Position numbers and translations under genes: made by a program. The notes under the pieces are model-generated. The model ran no database searches and was not told the DNA's origin. It saw only the letters and a list, made by a program, of their open reading frames with translations. From Nageia nagi (lineage: Eukaryota; Pinophyta), in NCBI GenBank assembly GCA_050084985.1, contig JBITNC010000001.1, positions 107,260,001 through 107,324,000 on the forward strand: a stretch of DNA of 64,000 nucleotides. The letters are read 5' to 3'. Of this stretch, positions 12,864 through 24,367 are shown one piece after another (the first letter of the stretch is position 1; each line of letters opens with the position of its first letter).

Positions 12864-13054
12864 GTATGCTAGGGGATGTCCTGTATCATAGAGATTTTGA
12901 TGGGATATTTCTTAGATGCTTAGAATGGATGGATTTGCAAATTACAATTTCATGGGCACATGATGAAATATGCAAAAGAAAATTTTAATGATTGTACTTT
13001 TAATTATTGGGTTATAGATGTTGCATCCCAAGATCCAAAATAAGGGTGAACTGG
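12864..13054 (+). pseudogene. Displaced integrase fragment fused to tail sequence
   Basis: Bases 12868-12985 translate as LGDVLYHRDFDGIF then LRCLEWMDLQITISWAHDEI, the integrase lead-in already present at about 8040-8160. At 12986 this joins directly to a second copy of the tail block found at 9628-9687. A short shared sequence (ttgtacttttaa) at the joint suggests deletion or recombination through microhomology between two copies of the family. Confidence 0.7.
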
Positions 13055-13437
13055 CACATGATGTGATCAAAATAAAAAACCTCTAGAAACTTGGTTCATT
13101 GACTACTAAGAATCCTAGCCTATCTGATCCTTGTAAGCTTAGCCTCAAGCTAATCCCATGCCAAATATAAGTGATAAGGCTTTAACCTCACATGATAAGG
13201 CACTAGCTGAACATGCTTACGAATGCCATTTATTAGGTAAAAAAAAATCCTCTCTCCACCTCATGATGCTAGCAGGATACTTTGTATGGCTAGAAAAACT
13301 AGAAATAGGAAGTCAAGGAGGACAATCCACTGTAAAGTGCTTGTATGCTCATGCCTAAAGAGTAATAGTTAGATAATGAGGCTTCGTGACCTTGAGAATA
13401 AAAGAATAACTCTCTATAACACTATGCCAATAAGGTA
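13055..13437 (-). pseudogene. Antisense PMD frame of RLG-2, C-terminal part
   Basis: Continues the frame that enters from 21614-22160 on the other side of RLC-4. Reading down the minus strand from 13437, the frame carries YLIGIVL, then LTITL, two stops at former Gln/Trp positions, then AYKHFTVDCPP and a variable C-terminus reaching about 13060. In plant-mobile-domain proteins this part has a W-x-Y-E-H-[FI]-x-V-x-R-P pattern. The plus-strand open frame 13158-13358 is a shadow of it. Role in the element unknown; related PMD proteins in plants act in silencing and genome stability. Confidence 0.7.
13433..13437. other. RLC-4 target-site duplication, left copy (AGGTA)
   Basis: Five bases AGGTA directly before the LTR start. 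The same five follow the 3' LTR at 21609-21613. Confidence 0.95.
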
Positions 13438-13901
13438 TGTTAGAATTTGTAATGTCAAATTATGTAATATTTATCTTTAATGTGAATTCACTTAATGCTT
13501 AAAGTATCTTTAGATACCTTAAAGCATTAAAGGAATAAATATAGAAAGAGGAATAAATATAGAAATACCTTTAACCTTACCCTTAGGTTAAAGGGAGGTT
13601 AATGGGTGGGTTTATTCTTATAAATATAGAAGTTCCCCTCCTCTCATGGTAATTCAATTGTAAAGCAAGCTTTGCTCTAGGTTTAGGGTTTAGAGAGAGA
13701 GAGGAGAGATTCTCTAAGAGAGGTCCTTGAGAATAAGAAGATCTTACTTAGTGGATGTACTCCTAAGGAGGGAGGAACAACTTTACATTTTGTGTTATTT
13801 GTAAGAGTAGCTTGTGTTATTATGCTATGTTGTTGATATTGTAAGTACCTTCTTGAGATATTGGTAAACTAGAGATTAATTCAAAAAGGGTTAATTCATC
13901 A
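13438..13901 (+). repeat. RLC-4 5' LTR
   Basis: Starts TGTTAGAATTTG and ends TTCATCA. An inverted block (aaagtatctttagataccttaaag) lies near 13501. TATA box ttataaata at about 13618-13626, then a telo-box-like ggtttagggttta at 13680-13692 and a GA-rich run, the usual order of promoter and transcribed leader. It contains a near-duplicate of ggaataaatatagaa (13530-13565) absent from the 3' LTR. Confidence 0.95.
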
Positions 13902-13903
13902 AG

Positions 13904-13917
13904 TGGTATCAAAGCCA
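13904..13917 (+). other. RLC-4 primer-binding site
   Basis: tggtatcaaagcca, two bases after the LTR. It matches the 3' end complement of plant initiator tRNA-Met (TGGTATCAGAGC) with one change. Confidence 0.92.
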
Positions 13918-14374
13918 TTCTTAGAGGGTCCTCTTCAACATCCTTGAAGGCCCTTCCTCATATTGAGATAAAAATGCTTGAATGTATAATTTTCTTTGTA
14001 CCTTGCTCATTGTCAAATTTTTCTATCTTACTAACCATTTTGCTTCTTTGATTATAAAGTTTTATTTAACAAAATTTGTTCAAAGTAGATATTGGCTATA
14101 TTAACATTTTAGTTCATTCTTATACTATTGCTATATTTTGTTAGTTGCAATTTTTAAGTAAGATTGCTTAATGTGTAGCAATATTATGTTAATTACAAAT
14201 TTGAGTAAATTATTATAACTTAAATTTGCAAGTTTCTACTTACTGTAGAAATGGTTAAAAGTTTTACAATTTTTTTTAACTATAATGCTATTATTGCATT
14301 TTTTTTTACAATTCTAGTATATTTGTAATTGCATGTATGCAAAGTTTGCTATATTTTAAAAATATATATAATGG

Positions 14375-14412
<38 letters not shown>

Positions 14413-16238
14413 TATTTTTTTTAAATACTATATTTTTTTAAATACGATTTTAATTTTTTCAAATTTTAAAAACCATTTAAAAAATAATAAGCTTTTTAAT
14501 TTATTTTTATTTTTATTTTTTTTAAAAGCATGCAACCCAAGGGGTGCGTGAAGCCCTAGGGGCATGTGACCCCAAGGAGCATCACCTTAGCTAGGTGCAT
14601 GACCCCTAAAGGGGCACTACCTAGGCTAAGCGCATGACCCTTAGATGGGTAGCACACTGGATGGGCATGTAAACCCCAAAGGGGAGCCACCTTGGCTAGG
14701 AGTGTGACCCCAAAGGGCACCTATTGGGTGTGTTACCCTAGGAGGGGCATTGCCTTGGATGGGTGTATGATCCCTACTCCCAAAGGTAGGTTGCAACATT
14801 TGGCATTATTGCTACATCCTAAGGGGGGCACAACATGAGACACTACCTCCTTTGCTTCCCACAATGCAGCTTCTTTTGCATTGATGCTTCCAAATGCCTC
14901 CTAACTCTTGATTACACCTCCTCTTCTAGTGCTCCACAAAGTATGATGTTTTCAAAGTATGATGCAATTTTTAATACAATTTTTTAAGTAAAGACTTAAA
15001 TTATTGATAATTGCCTACTTTTAAGCATGGAATAAATTGTCACTTATATGCATTTTTTTAATGTATGATAATTTTTTTATTTTCTAAATTTTGACCTTAA
15101 TGCAAAATTATTTACTTAAGATACATATTAATATTTTGCATTAATATGGATTAATGTTTTTGTCTTAATGCATGATTATTGTTATTATGCACATATGTGG
15201 ATGGGTAAATTTTTTATGTATGGGTTAAAATTTTTTCCTAATGCATGATTATTTTTAATGTGCATACATTTGGATGGATAAAAGTTCTCTTAAATATTTT
15301 TTCCTATGAATTAATTGAAAATAAAGAATTATTTTTAAAGTCCAATTTTTAAGTAACAAGGGGGAGAATTTCTCATTTTTTTGATAATGAACTTTTGTAT
15401 AAAGATCCATTAGGGGTTGCAACAAAACCCATTGGATATTTAGGCTCATTTATTGTTACTTAAAATTAATAAACTTTTGTAAAAAGTTCCATTAGGGGTT
15501 GTAACAAAACCCATTGGACTCTTTTATTTATGGATAATGTTGGATGTAGTTTCATATTTAAAGCATTTTATTATTTTGCACTTTTACTTTATATACAAAG
15601 TATGTAAACATTTAAAATTGCTTCCCCTAAAATGAACACATATACACATTTATTCTGCAACATGACTTGTTTAGGGAGCTATGAGATGAGGATAAGGTAG
15701 ATTGGAGCCTTTTAATTTTATGATCCAAATGTTGAAAACTATGCACTTATTAATTCCCCCTAAGTCCTTTATTGGTCTAAATTTAACTTCATATAGGTGG
15801 AAATACATTTGGTAGTGATATCACATGTCCACCCATCCATTCAAGGATTATCCTAATAACCTAGGAGAAAAAATGAAAACTTAATCAAGATAAATAATTT
15901 GGTTGATCCAACATACATCAAAACCTTAGAAAATAGCTAGTACTTCTCTTTATGAGAGTATATTGATTCCAAAATTGAACTGGTTAAGGATTGGTAGGAC
16001 CTAGGCTCCATTTTATGAGCATCTAGATGAAAGCTAATTTTAGATAAGAAAATAAGCCTCAACTCTTTCCTCTTCATGATTATACTTTATGATGAAAATA
16101 TTGCATATATGATTATTATGCTTGTTAACAATTTAAAAATTTGATTTATTGATTAGTTAAAATATGTATTTGTATGATTAATATTTTTAAACTCAACATG
16201 TATGCTTACATTGTTTATCACCTTTATATTTTGTAGTA
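13918..16238 (+). other. RLC-4 long leader with microsatellite and C/G-rich repeats
   Basis: Non-coding 2.3 kb. An (AT)n run occupies 14377-14411. Bases 14530-14790 are an unusually C/G-rich block of about six degenerate units of 35-45 bases built on gcatgaccccaaaggggcacc. Around 15386-15435 and 15470-15522 a block around ccattaggggttg.aacaaaacccattgga is repeated. No frame was recognised. Confidence 0.75.
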
Positions 16239-17090
16239 ATGAGAGATTATTTTTCACCCAAGCATATCCTATATGGTTCGAAGTTTGGTATTTGGGAAAC
16301 TAAGATGAAAGCAAAATTTTAAGTACAAAAACTTTGGATGATTGTTAGTGAAAACCAAATTTCTCTATTAGGGGAGAAGGAGATTAAAGCTTATAATACA
16401 AAGAATGATTTGTAAACCTATATGATCTTTTGTATTTTTTGAATGAAATCCTCCTCATGATATCTTCTTCAAACTATACAAAGGAAGCTTGGGATAAATT
16501 GAAGAGTATCTACCTTTGTATCAAATTCTTTACAAGGTTCACCATTATTTAGAAGTTACTATAATCACATCAAGAGGAAAATGAAAGTGTGGCAATATAT
16601 CTAAATAAGGTTATTGAACTTAGGATTTAGCTTGTGGGGTGTTTTTGAAATTAGATAAATAATAAATTTCTTACTTTCATCATCCTTTAAAGCCTCTCTA
16701 CTAAATTTGGTCACTTTATTATTGTTATTGAAACTAGACTTGATGATGAAAAAGAAGTATTCTTCTCAAAAAGTATGTTAAGGCTTCTCTTAAAACATGA
16801 AGAAACATTTAACAATAAAGTGCTAATCACCATTATTAAAGAGCCTTCTATGGCACTAGGTCCAATGAAACCTCACTTCAAAAATAAGAGCCATAATCAA
16901 AAGAAGGTTTCTCATGCTCCTAAGAAGAACTTCAAGAATGGTGGAAACAAGAAGAATTATGATCATGATAAGTCAAAGAAAACCAAAACCAAATTTGATA
17001 AAAATTATAATTGTTGTGATATTTTTGAAAATAGGATACTAATTACTACAAGAAAAAGAAATATTAAGATGAAAAAAGATCTATAAAATC
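16239..17090 (+). pseudogene. RLC-4 gag, decayed
   Basis: The ATG at 16239 opens MRDYFSPKHILYGSKFGIWE then TKMKAKF, the copia gag N-terminal pattern (tryptophan followed by a K-M-K/A block). Stops follow at a former Gln codon and at frameshifts. The C-terminal open piece 16775-17086 is basic (Lys/Asn-rich, KNFKNGGNKKNYDHDKSKK) and ends in a broken zinc knuckle, N-C-C-D-I-F-E. Would encode the nucleocapsid/shell protein. Confidence 0.85.
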
Positions 17091-18590
17091 AAATAAATCT
17101 AATAAAAATAAGAAGAATAAGAATTCTGCTTATGTTGCTACCTTTTAATCTATGTGTCGCACTTTGTCAAATGATTAGATTTTTGATTTTGTATTCACTA
17201 ATCACATGTGTTGTGAAAAAAAAAGTTTGAAAACTTTTATAGGTATTGAAAAGATGTAGTTGTGATAGGTGATAATTCAATCCTTGAACTTCAAGGTATT
17301 GGGAGTGTGTGGTTACAGGGAAAGATTCTTGAGAATATGCTTTATATGTCTAAACTCACTATGAATCTTCTTTCTATAATTTAGGTTCAAGAAAAGGTTA
17401 CTCTTTTGAGTTTAACTCATACTCATGGTGCATGAAAAAAACATCTTGCCACTTTGGTTAAAGGTTTAGTAAAATATGACCTTTACATTGTGGATCAATC
17501 TCCAATAAAGATGTGCCTTGCAACTAATGTTTGCTCTAGAAGAAATATTTGGCACCATCGATTAAGCTACCTAAATCATAAGAAAATTAAAGTTATGAAA
17601 GATCATGATCTTGTAAAAGGTTTACCTATAATATCACTTACAATTGGTTTTTATGAGATGGTGCATTCTAGGTAAAAGTAATTGTAAAAAATTTCTAAAA
17701 GATAAGGTAACTAGAGTGACTCAACCTCTTCAACTTGTGCATTTAGATTTGATGGGTCCATTTTTAACTAAGTTACTTGAAGAAGGGTCTTATGTATTAA
17801 CCTTTATTGATGAATACAATAGGATAAAATTTGGTTATCTTATAGAGCACAAGGATAAAACCTTTGATAGGTTCAAAGATTTCAAAGCCTTGGTAGAAAA
17901 TTAGTCTGAATTTAAAATTAAGATGTTAAGATTTAATAGTGGGGGTGAGTATAATAGCAATGAATTCAATAATTTTTGTACCAAGTATGAATTTAAGAGG
18001 TAATTTACAATCCCTTACACTCCTTAGTAGAATGCTATAGCCGAACATAAGAATAGAACCATTCAAAACATTATAAAATGTATATTGGGAGATCTTCCTG
18101 GATTCTTATTGGGTGAAGCTATAAATACTGCAATCTATATCTTAAACAAGCATCCTATGAAATAATTTGAAGGTAAAAATCTATATAAAGAATGGATAGG
18201 AAAGAAACCTAATATTTCTCACTTTAGGGTATTTGGTTGTGATGCTTATGCCTTTGTAGTTATTGAGAAAAGGAAGAAATTGCATAAGATATTTGAAAAG
18301 TGTATATTTATGGGCTATGAAAATCAACATAGAGGCTACATGCTATACCAACCTTCCTTCAAAGTATTCTTTATGTCAAAGGATGTAAAGTTCATTGAAA
18401 TTCCTAAAGAATTTACTTCTTATGAGAAACTTGATGAGGGTGATGATTCTTTTATTGCACTTAATTAGATGGATATCAATGTGGATTTGTCACCTAAAGA
18501 AAAAGCTCTCCAAAAAAATTATAATAAGATGTATGACCATGAATAAATCTTTATTTTCCAAATTTGATAGTAAGAATGAGCCCTAATCCT
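17091..18590 (+). pseudogene. RLC-4 protease and integrase, decayed
   Basis: The protease remnant (about 17240-17400) reads VVVIGDNSILELQGIGSV and MLYMSKLTMNLLSI. The GAG-pre-integrase zinc region WHHRLSYLNHKKI is at about 17550. The integrase core carries HLDLMGP (first Asp), FIDEYNR (second Asp) and AEHKNRTI (Glu) between 17735 and 18065; the C-terminal segment FRVFGCDAYAFV and FMGYENQHRGYMLY is at 18225-18340. All three acidic residues are still present, but stops at 17902, 18001 and 18027 and a frame break near 17650 destroy the protein. Confidence 0.9.
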
Positions 18591-20105
18591 TCAAATATGC
18601 TTCAAAGCACAAGTACTAGATGAATGCCATGAATATGGAGTATGAAGCTCTAATGAAGAATCAAACTTAGGATTTGTATCTTTATCCAAATGAACACAAT
18701 GTGATTGCTAATAAATGGGTTTATAATATCAAATATAATTCAATTGAAAAAATTAAGAAATACAAAAAAAGGTTGGTATCCAAGGGCTTTGCTAAAAAAA
18801 ATGGAGTTGATTATGAGGAAACCTTTTCTCCAATGGCAAAAATGCCTACTATCAAGATGATCCTTGATCTTATAGAAGCTTAGAGGTGGAAAGTTTTTTA
18901 ACTTGATGTCAAGAGTACTTTTATAAATAGTGATTTAGATGTAAAAATATACATGAACCAATAAGAAGGGTTTGTAATGGAAGGTAAAGAATATTTTGTT
19001 TGTAAGATAAAGAAGTCTTTATATGGAATTAAGCAAGCATCTCAAGCCTAGTACAAAAAGATTTTAGGATTCTTTGAGGATAGTGGATTTTATAAATACT
19101 TCTCTAACATAAATATTTATGTGCTCAACCAAGGATAAGATTTTATTTTTATTCTTCTCTATATGAATGATCTATTGATTATAGGGAATAATATAGTCCT
19201 CATATAAGACTACATATACAAACTTAAGGTAAATTTTGAAATGATATAACTTGGTCTATTACACTATTGTCTTGGTATACAAGTGTACCAATACAAGGAT
19301 TGTACTTATCTTATTCAATCCAAGTATATATCAGATATTTTGAAAAATTTTAGAATGGAGGAGTGTAAACTTACTACAATCCTAGTCTCTCCTAGAATTA
19401 CTTTGTCTCTTAGTTTCAACTTTGAGTTAGTAGATGCTATGATTTACTGGTAATTAATTGGTGTCTTCTTTATTTGACTATCTGTAGGCTAGATATTACC
19501 TTTGCTATGAATTTATTAGCTCACTTTATGAAAAAGTTGTATGTTGAGCACCTTAATGTAGTTAAGCAAATTTTGAGGTATGTTATAGGCACTAATGATC
19601 TTGCTCTTAAGTATGACAAGTTGCCTTCATTTGTTCTCTCAATATTCTTAGATTATGATAATGGGGAGATAGAGATGATAAAAAATCAACCTCTACTTAT
19701 GTATTCAGCATTGATTTAGGTTCTATCTCTTGGGATTCCAAGAAAAAACCTACTACTACTCTCTCCAACCATAGAGGTTGAATATCATGCAATATCAATT
19801 GTTACCTAGGAAGCAATTTGGTTGAGGCATATTATGAAAAAGGTTGGGTATGAACAAGTTCATCCATATAAAATTTATTCATATAATTAATCAGCTATTG
19901 GTTTAGAAAACAATCCTATTTTCCATTAGAAAATAAAGCACATAGAAATCTAAGCCCACTTCATTAGAGAGAAGGTTCTAGATGGTATTATACACTTGTA
20001 GTATTTTCTATTAGTTCTAAACTCTATTGATTTATTCACCAAGCCATTTCTTGAAGCCTAATTCTATAAGCTTAGAGATTCTATTGGGTTGGTGAAGTTG
20101 CCTTG
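18591..20105 (+). pseudogene. RLC-4 reverse transcriptase and RNase H, decayed
   Basis: RT begins near 18640. KWVYNIKYNS, YKKRLVSKGFAKKNGVDYEE and TFSPMAKMPTIKM lie at 18714-18862; LDVKSTF follows. The catalytic box at 19160-19171 reads Y-M-N-D instead of Y-V-D-D, so one metal-binding Asp is Asn. LHYCLGIQV and the RNase H part (LDITFAMNLLAHF, ILRYVIGTNDLALKY, VEYHAISIVT, KIKHIEI.AHFIREKVLDG, IDLFTKP) run to 20105. Stops at 18881, 18899, 19927 and 19951 fall at positions where the family has Gln (CAG to TAG, CAA to TAA). No YVDD-intact copy exists here. Confidence 0.92.
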
Positions 20106-21158
20106 AAAAAGGGAGTAAAGGTTGAATTGTTGGTGAATCCATTATAAATACTTCCTTCTTAATAAAGTTTTTGAGCACTTTATTTTATTTGTATACTTTA
20201 ATTACATATTGCTCATTAGGTGACTATATGTATGGGCTTAGCATATTAAGTGATGAATTATAGTGCATCATAAATCCAAGCACATTATATTAGGGAGCAA
20301 GTTCTTAATGCAACAACTACAACTCTATTCATCTAACTTTTCCTCTCTTGATTTATTTACTAGCCACTTTAAAAACTTTGTTGTGCATACTTTGAAAGTT
20401 TCTTACAATTAGTGAAGTTGTCTTCAAGGGGGAGTGAAGGTTGAATTCTTGTGTTGAATTTTCATGTTTGTGATGACAAATTCATCCCTAAGAGGATATT
20501 TTTCTATATAGTGTTGATCTTAAATGTACACCTTCATAGTTAATTCACTTTATGTGAGGAACTCATGGTACACTTTGGCTTCTGTTATCACTATGTGAGG
20601 AATTAGTATGTGTTTGTTGGCACTATTTGGTTATCTATATGTGAGTAATTTATATATGCATATGCTCTTTTTGTTATTAATCAACATATGTTTTCTAATA
20701 TACAACAAATGACTATAAGTATTAGCTTGGCATATTAATGATCATGTATAGTGCATCATTGATCAATTTATGGATGGAATTACTTAATTTATTTATCTTG
20801 TGATTGATATGAATATTTATATGATGCATCTAACTAATCTTATTTATGAGCTACTTGTAGCTTATAGGTTTCATATTGAATGTAGGTTACTTATTTTTAG
20901 GTGGGTAGGCTCATTAAGGCTCACATATCAACTCAATGTTGATCGACTATACTTATAGTGAAACCAGTTATGGTTAATGATTGTACTATAAAACATTTTG
21001 TCAAATGAAATTGTAGTGAGTCTCAAACTAAGATCTTTTTTATTTATCAAAGATATAAAAATTATCATCTTTTCTTGTATATCTTTGGAGGAGAAATCTC
21101 TTTTACTTTCTCTTTCTTCTTTCACTATGCTCTATCCCAATATTACATTATGGGGGAG
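20106..21158 (+). other. RLC-4 post-pol tail ending in polypurine tract
   Basis: Non-coding 1 kb with diverged internal duplication: aagggggagtgaaggttgaatt at about 20426 echoes gaaaaagggagtaaaggttgaatt at 20104, each followed by similar text. The phrase catatgtatgggcttagcatatta type recurs at 20226 and 20700. Ends in the polypurine tract gggggag at 21152-21158, which primes plus-strand DNA. Confidence 0.8.
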
Positions 21159-21608
21159 TGTTATAATTTGTAATGTATTATTGTGTAATATTATATTTCT
21201 CTTTATTGTAAATTCACTTAATGGTTAAAGTATCTTTAGATACCTTAAAGAATTAAAGGAATAAATATAGAAATACCTTTAATCTTACCCTTAGGTTAAA
21301 GGGAGGTTAAAGGGTGGGTTTTTTCTTATAAATAGAGAGGTTCCCCTCCTCTTATGGTACTTCAATTGTAAAAAAAGTGTTGCTCTAGGTTTAGGGTTTA
21401 GAGAGAGAGAAGAGATTATATAATAGAGGTCTTTGAGAATAAGAAGATCTTAGTTAGTGGATGTACTCCCAAGGAGGGAGTAAGCACTTTACATCTTGTG
21501 TTATTTGTACAAATGGCTTATGTTATTATGCTATGGTATTGATGTTGTAAGTACCTTATTGAGATCTTGGTAAACTAGAGATTAATTTAGAAAGGGTTAA
21601 TTTCATCA
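21159..21608 (+). repeat. RLC-4 3' LTR
   Basis: TGTTATAATTTG to TTTCATCA, 450 bases, aligned with 13438-13901. TATA box at 21326-21334, telo-box-like block at about 21386-21400. Followed at once by AGGTA (21609-21613). Confidence 0.95.
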
Positions 21609-21613
21609 AGGTA
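21609..21613. other. RLC-4 target-site duplication, right copy (AGGTA)
   Basis: Identical to 13433-13437; proves a single insertion event. Confidence 0.95.
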
Positions 21614-22160
21614 GGGCATACATTGTGCCATGCTAAATCATGTCTATAATAATAGGTAATAGTGACCATGGAAATCTTCCACTTCTAGTATTAGAGAAGG
21701 CATAACACTGAATCATGCCCATCAAAAAGGAGAGTCTAATGCTCCCCTATTGATCCTCTTGCTAATACTAATAGTATATAATGGCCCTTGAGATGATATT
21801 AGATATAATTATATCTACTTTATTAGCCCCTTACAAGTAAGAAATGGTTTGTAAAACATCATCTATCTTGACTATGTGTTAAATGCATTGACCATGAATG
21901 GGTAGCTAGTATAAATGATGAATTTTCTCAATTGTAATAGTCATCTCCCCTATTGAGAGATGAAAGGTAGAAGTGGTAGAGTCCCACCTCTCAAGCAAAA
22001 TTTCTAAAATATGGTACTCCCAATGGAAACGAACCATGTAGGGTCCAACTCCAAAACCCACACTCTAAAAGAAAGTATGGTCTGCAATGGTAAGAAAGGG
22101 ACATCCCTCCTATAGGATGGTGCAATAATGCCATATGGGCTCGAAGATGTCCCAAACCTA
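21614..22160 (-). pseudogene. Antisense plant-mobile-domain (PMD) frame of RLG-2, N-terminal part
   Basis: On the minus strand, in the tail after integrase. Near the start LDPTWFVSIGSTI is followed, after a one-base frame slip, by ILEILLERWDS and TFHLSIGEMTITIEKI (complement of 21921-21968), the hallmark PMD block (W/H-x-x-T-x-T-F-H-x-P-x-G-E-M-T-I-T-L). Further on come LPIHGQCI and FPWSLLPIIIDMI with GTMYALP just before the RLC-4 break; the frame resumes at 13437. Stops fall at likely Gln codons. PMD proteins occur in plant genomes both as host genes and inside mobile elements. A second, independent copy sits antisense in RLG-1 (about 51000-52900), which supports the call. Confidence 0.78.
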
Positions 22161-23615
22161 AGAAGCTAACAAATTAGGTTAAGTAAAAAAAATTAAGGTT
22201 GAATGTTGATGATTCATAACTAAGTTGTTGAATCACTAACATCCACTAGCCAAACATTGATGATTCTCAAGCCCTTCAACTCTAGCCAGATTCATAGTCA
22301 AAAATTTATAAAAATATTAAAAACACCAAAAATTAACCAAAATACAAAAAACAAATAGTTGAAAAGTGTATAAATACAAAAATAAATATTCTTATGGTTT
22401 TTATTTTTTAAATTAAGTCCTAAAATTGATAAATTAAGAAAAAAACCAAAAAAGAAGGATTTTAAAACCCTAGCTTCTCTCTAATTAGCCTCATCTAGAT
22501 AGCTAGCCTCCTCCTTGGTGGCATTTTGGCCCATAGAATATGATGGGGTAGAAAATAGACAAGTCAATCATGAAAATGGGAGCAACAAACTGACAAGGCT
22601 CTAGAAAAATATGCAAATAAATTAGAAAATGATAGGTCACATTATCTTTTTTATTTTGATCAAGGCCAGGAATGTAGGTGATTTTAAGTTAGAAGTTGGT
22701 GATTTCCTTTGGATGTCGGTGATTCAAACCAATCATCAATAATCCATAACATAATGAAAATACTAAAAAATACAAATTTAAAAATTTATGAATAATGTGT
22801 AAAATATTTAATCCCTCTTTCTAATTTGTAATTGAGACAAAAACAACCAACCATGAACAAAAACATATAAACACCTAAACTCTCCTTATAGTTTAAATAT
22901 TAGCTTAGGTCTATAACAAAAAATACTCAAACTCTTTTAGCATAAGAATTTGGATGAGAAATGTGTACCCAAGGTCCCTTGTGAGGTAACATCAAGAAAA
23001 CTATCATTAATTCCTTACATAAAAAAATATGCGTACAAAAACCCCTAAAAACTAAAAAATATGTCAAAGACAAAAAGAGAGTTTTCTACTTATTGACTTG
23101 ACCAAGGATAAGTATTTTGAAAAAATCAAAACTCATGAGTAATTTTGAATTCAAAAAATGACCCTTATTTTAACAAATAGAAGAAGGACAGGTTTGGATA
23201 TGAATAAAAATATTGAATGAACTTTTGCATAAGATTATCGTGTAACCTAAGTGTTGGGATCAAAATTAGAACTATCAAAATATTGTACTCATAGCTTCAA
23301 CATACATTCGATAGTATAGAGACTCATCACATACTTGCCATAAATAGCACACAATATAGTGATATCAATAAGTTTTGCTTTGCCAATACAACCACATTAC
23401 TTTTAAAATGCTTCAAACATAAAAGATCAAAAAATAAATTTAATCATGATCCAATCAATCAAATTCAACTTATTCATAAGGAATAGATTAATCCAAAACA
23501 TTAACTAAAAGATAAAAACATAAGTTAAAAACTTGAATGCACACCCCTTCAAAAGGGTAAGTTTTTGAATTATCCTATGCTTACAAACTAGTAGATAATT
23601 CAAAAAGGGGAAGAA
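22161..23615 (+). other. RLG-2 distal tail and polypurine tract
   Basis: Non-coding. Contains scattered ttgatgattcat/gttggtgattcaa elements (about 22205, 22260, 22690) of the same degenerate repeat seen in leader and LTR. Ends in the polypurine tract caaaaaggggaagaa at 23601-23615. Confidence 0.7.
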
Positions 23616-24367
23616 TGTAGATACCCAAAAAGACCCTTCTTTCAACAAATGAAGAAGAACAAAAAATTAAAGTAAATAAAAAAGTTTACTATAGCCTTTC
23701 AAATGCCAACATCCAATACTAGATGTTGATGACTCATACTTATCATTGATGTTTGGTACCTAAACATCAGTGAATCCAAAGTTGGAAAAATCAAAATAAA
23801 AATGGAAACATCTAAAGCATTTTGGGAAGAAAGTAATGAATAAAATTAGAAACTTTGCTTTTTTCTCTAATCTATAAATAAAGCCTTCAACCATGAAGCA
23901 AAGGGACCTAGTTTGAATGCAAGGTTACTCTATCAAAACACATCTAGGTTTTACTAAGTTAGATGCATTATTATTTCACATTATTTATGCTTGTTTATGT
24001 TCACTTTATATTGGTTTTATGATATGAACAAGTATGTTTGATATATTTTCTATTTGCATATGTGCAAGGTCAATAGGTGTGGTGCAACTCAACTTATTAG
24101 ATAAAGTCTTAAGGGCTAAAGAGAACAAAGAGATTCATATTTCTTCTTGCATGTTTTAGAACACAATCCTTGAAGCTTATAAACATTGAAATTAGGACTA
24201 CGAAGGCCTTAAAATTATTTTGTAAAATACCCTTTTGTAAGGCAACAAATTAAAATGGATTTATCATTTGTAATCATTTTGAGCTCTACTCAAGAGAAAT
24301 AAAGAAATTTGTTGGTTGTAAAATGTCTTGTCTTGTTTGCTAAGAAGGTTACTTTTTGAGTATGGCA
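23616..24367 (+). repeat. RLG-2 3' LTR
   Basis: 752 bases, TGTAGATACCC to GAGTATGGCA. TATA box tctataaata at 23871-23880. Complete at both ends, so it defines the LTR missing from the left edge of the window. Confidence 0.9.

Larger units (their letters stand above)
13438..21608 (+). mobile_element. RLC-4: complete but inactive Ty1/copia retrotransposon
   Basis: Two LTRs (464 and 450 bases), tRNA-iMet-like PBS, polypurine tract, exact 5-base target duplication, and gag-integrase-RT-RNase H order, which defines Ty1/copia. At 8.17 kb it is longer than the usual 5 kb because of a 2.3 kb leader and a 1 kb post-pol tail. It is inserted in the antisense PMD frame of RLG-2. Coding is broken by many stops, mostly at former Gln codons. 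Confidence 0.96.
1..24367 (+). mobile_element. RLG-2: large Tat-like Ty3/gypsy retrotransposon, decayed, with two nested insertions
   Basis: Direct-repeat LTRs (1-703, cut by the window edge, and 23616-24367) bracket gag, protease, RT, RNase H and integrase remnants in gypsy order (integrase after RT). A long 3' tail carries an antisense PMD frame. The LTRs align from TATA box to 3' end. Window base 1 matches 23749, so about 133 bases of the 5' LTR lie outside. Without the insertions at 9781-12863 and 13438-21608 the element would be about 13 kb, typical of the Tat/Ogre group. It is inserted in the leader of RLG-1. Its target duplication cannot be checked because the left end is missing. Confidence 0.9.

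Noticed and set aside
13158-13358. Plus-strand open frame of 66 codons starting MPNISDKALTS
   Set aside because: It is the shadow of the minus-strand PMD C-terminus and has no family motif of its own.
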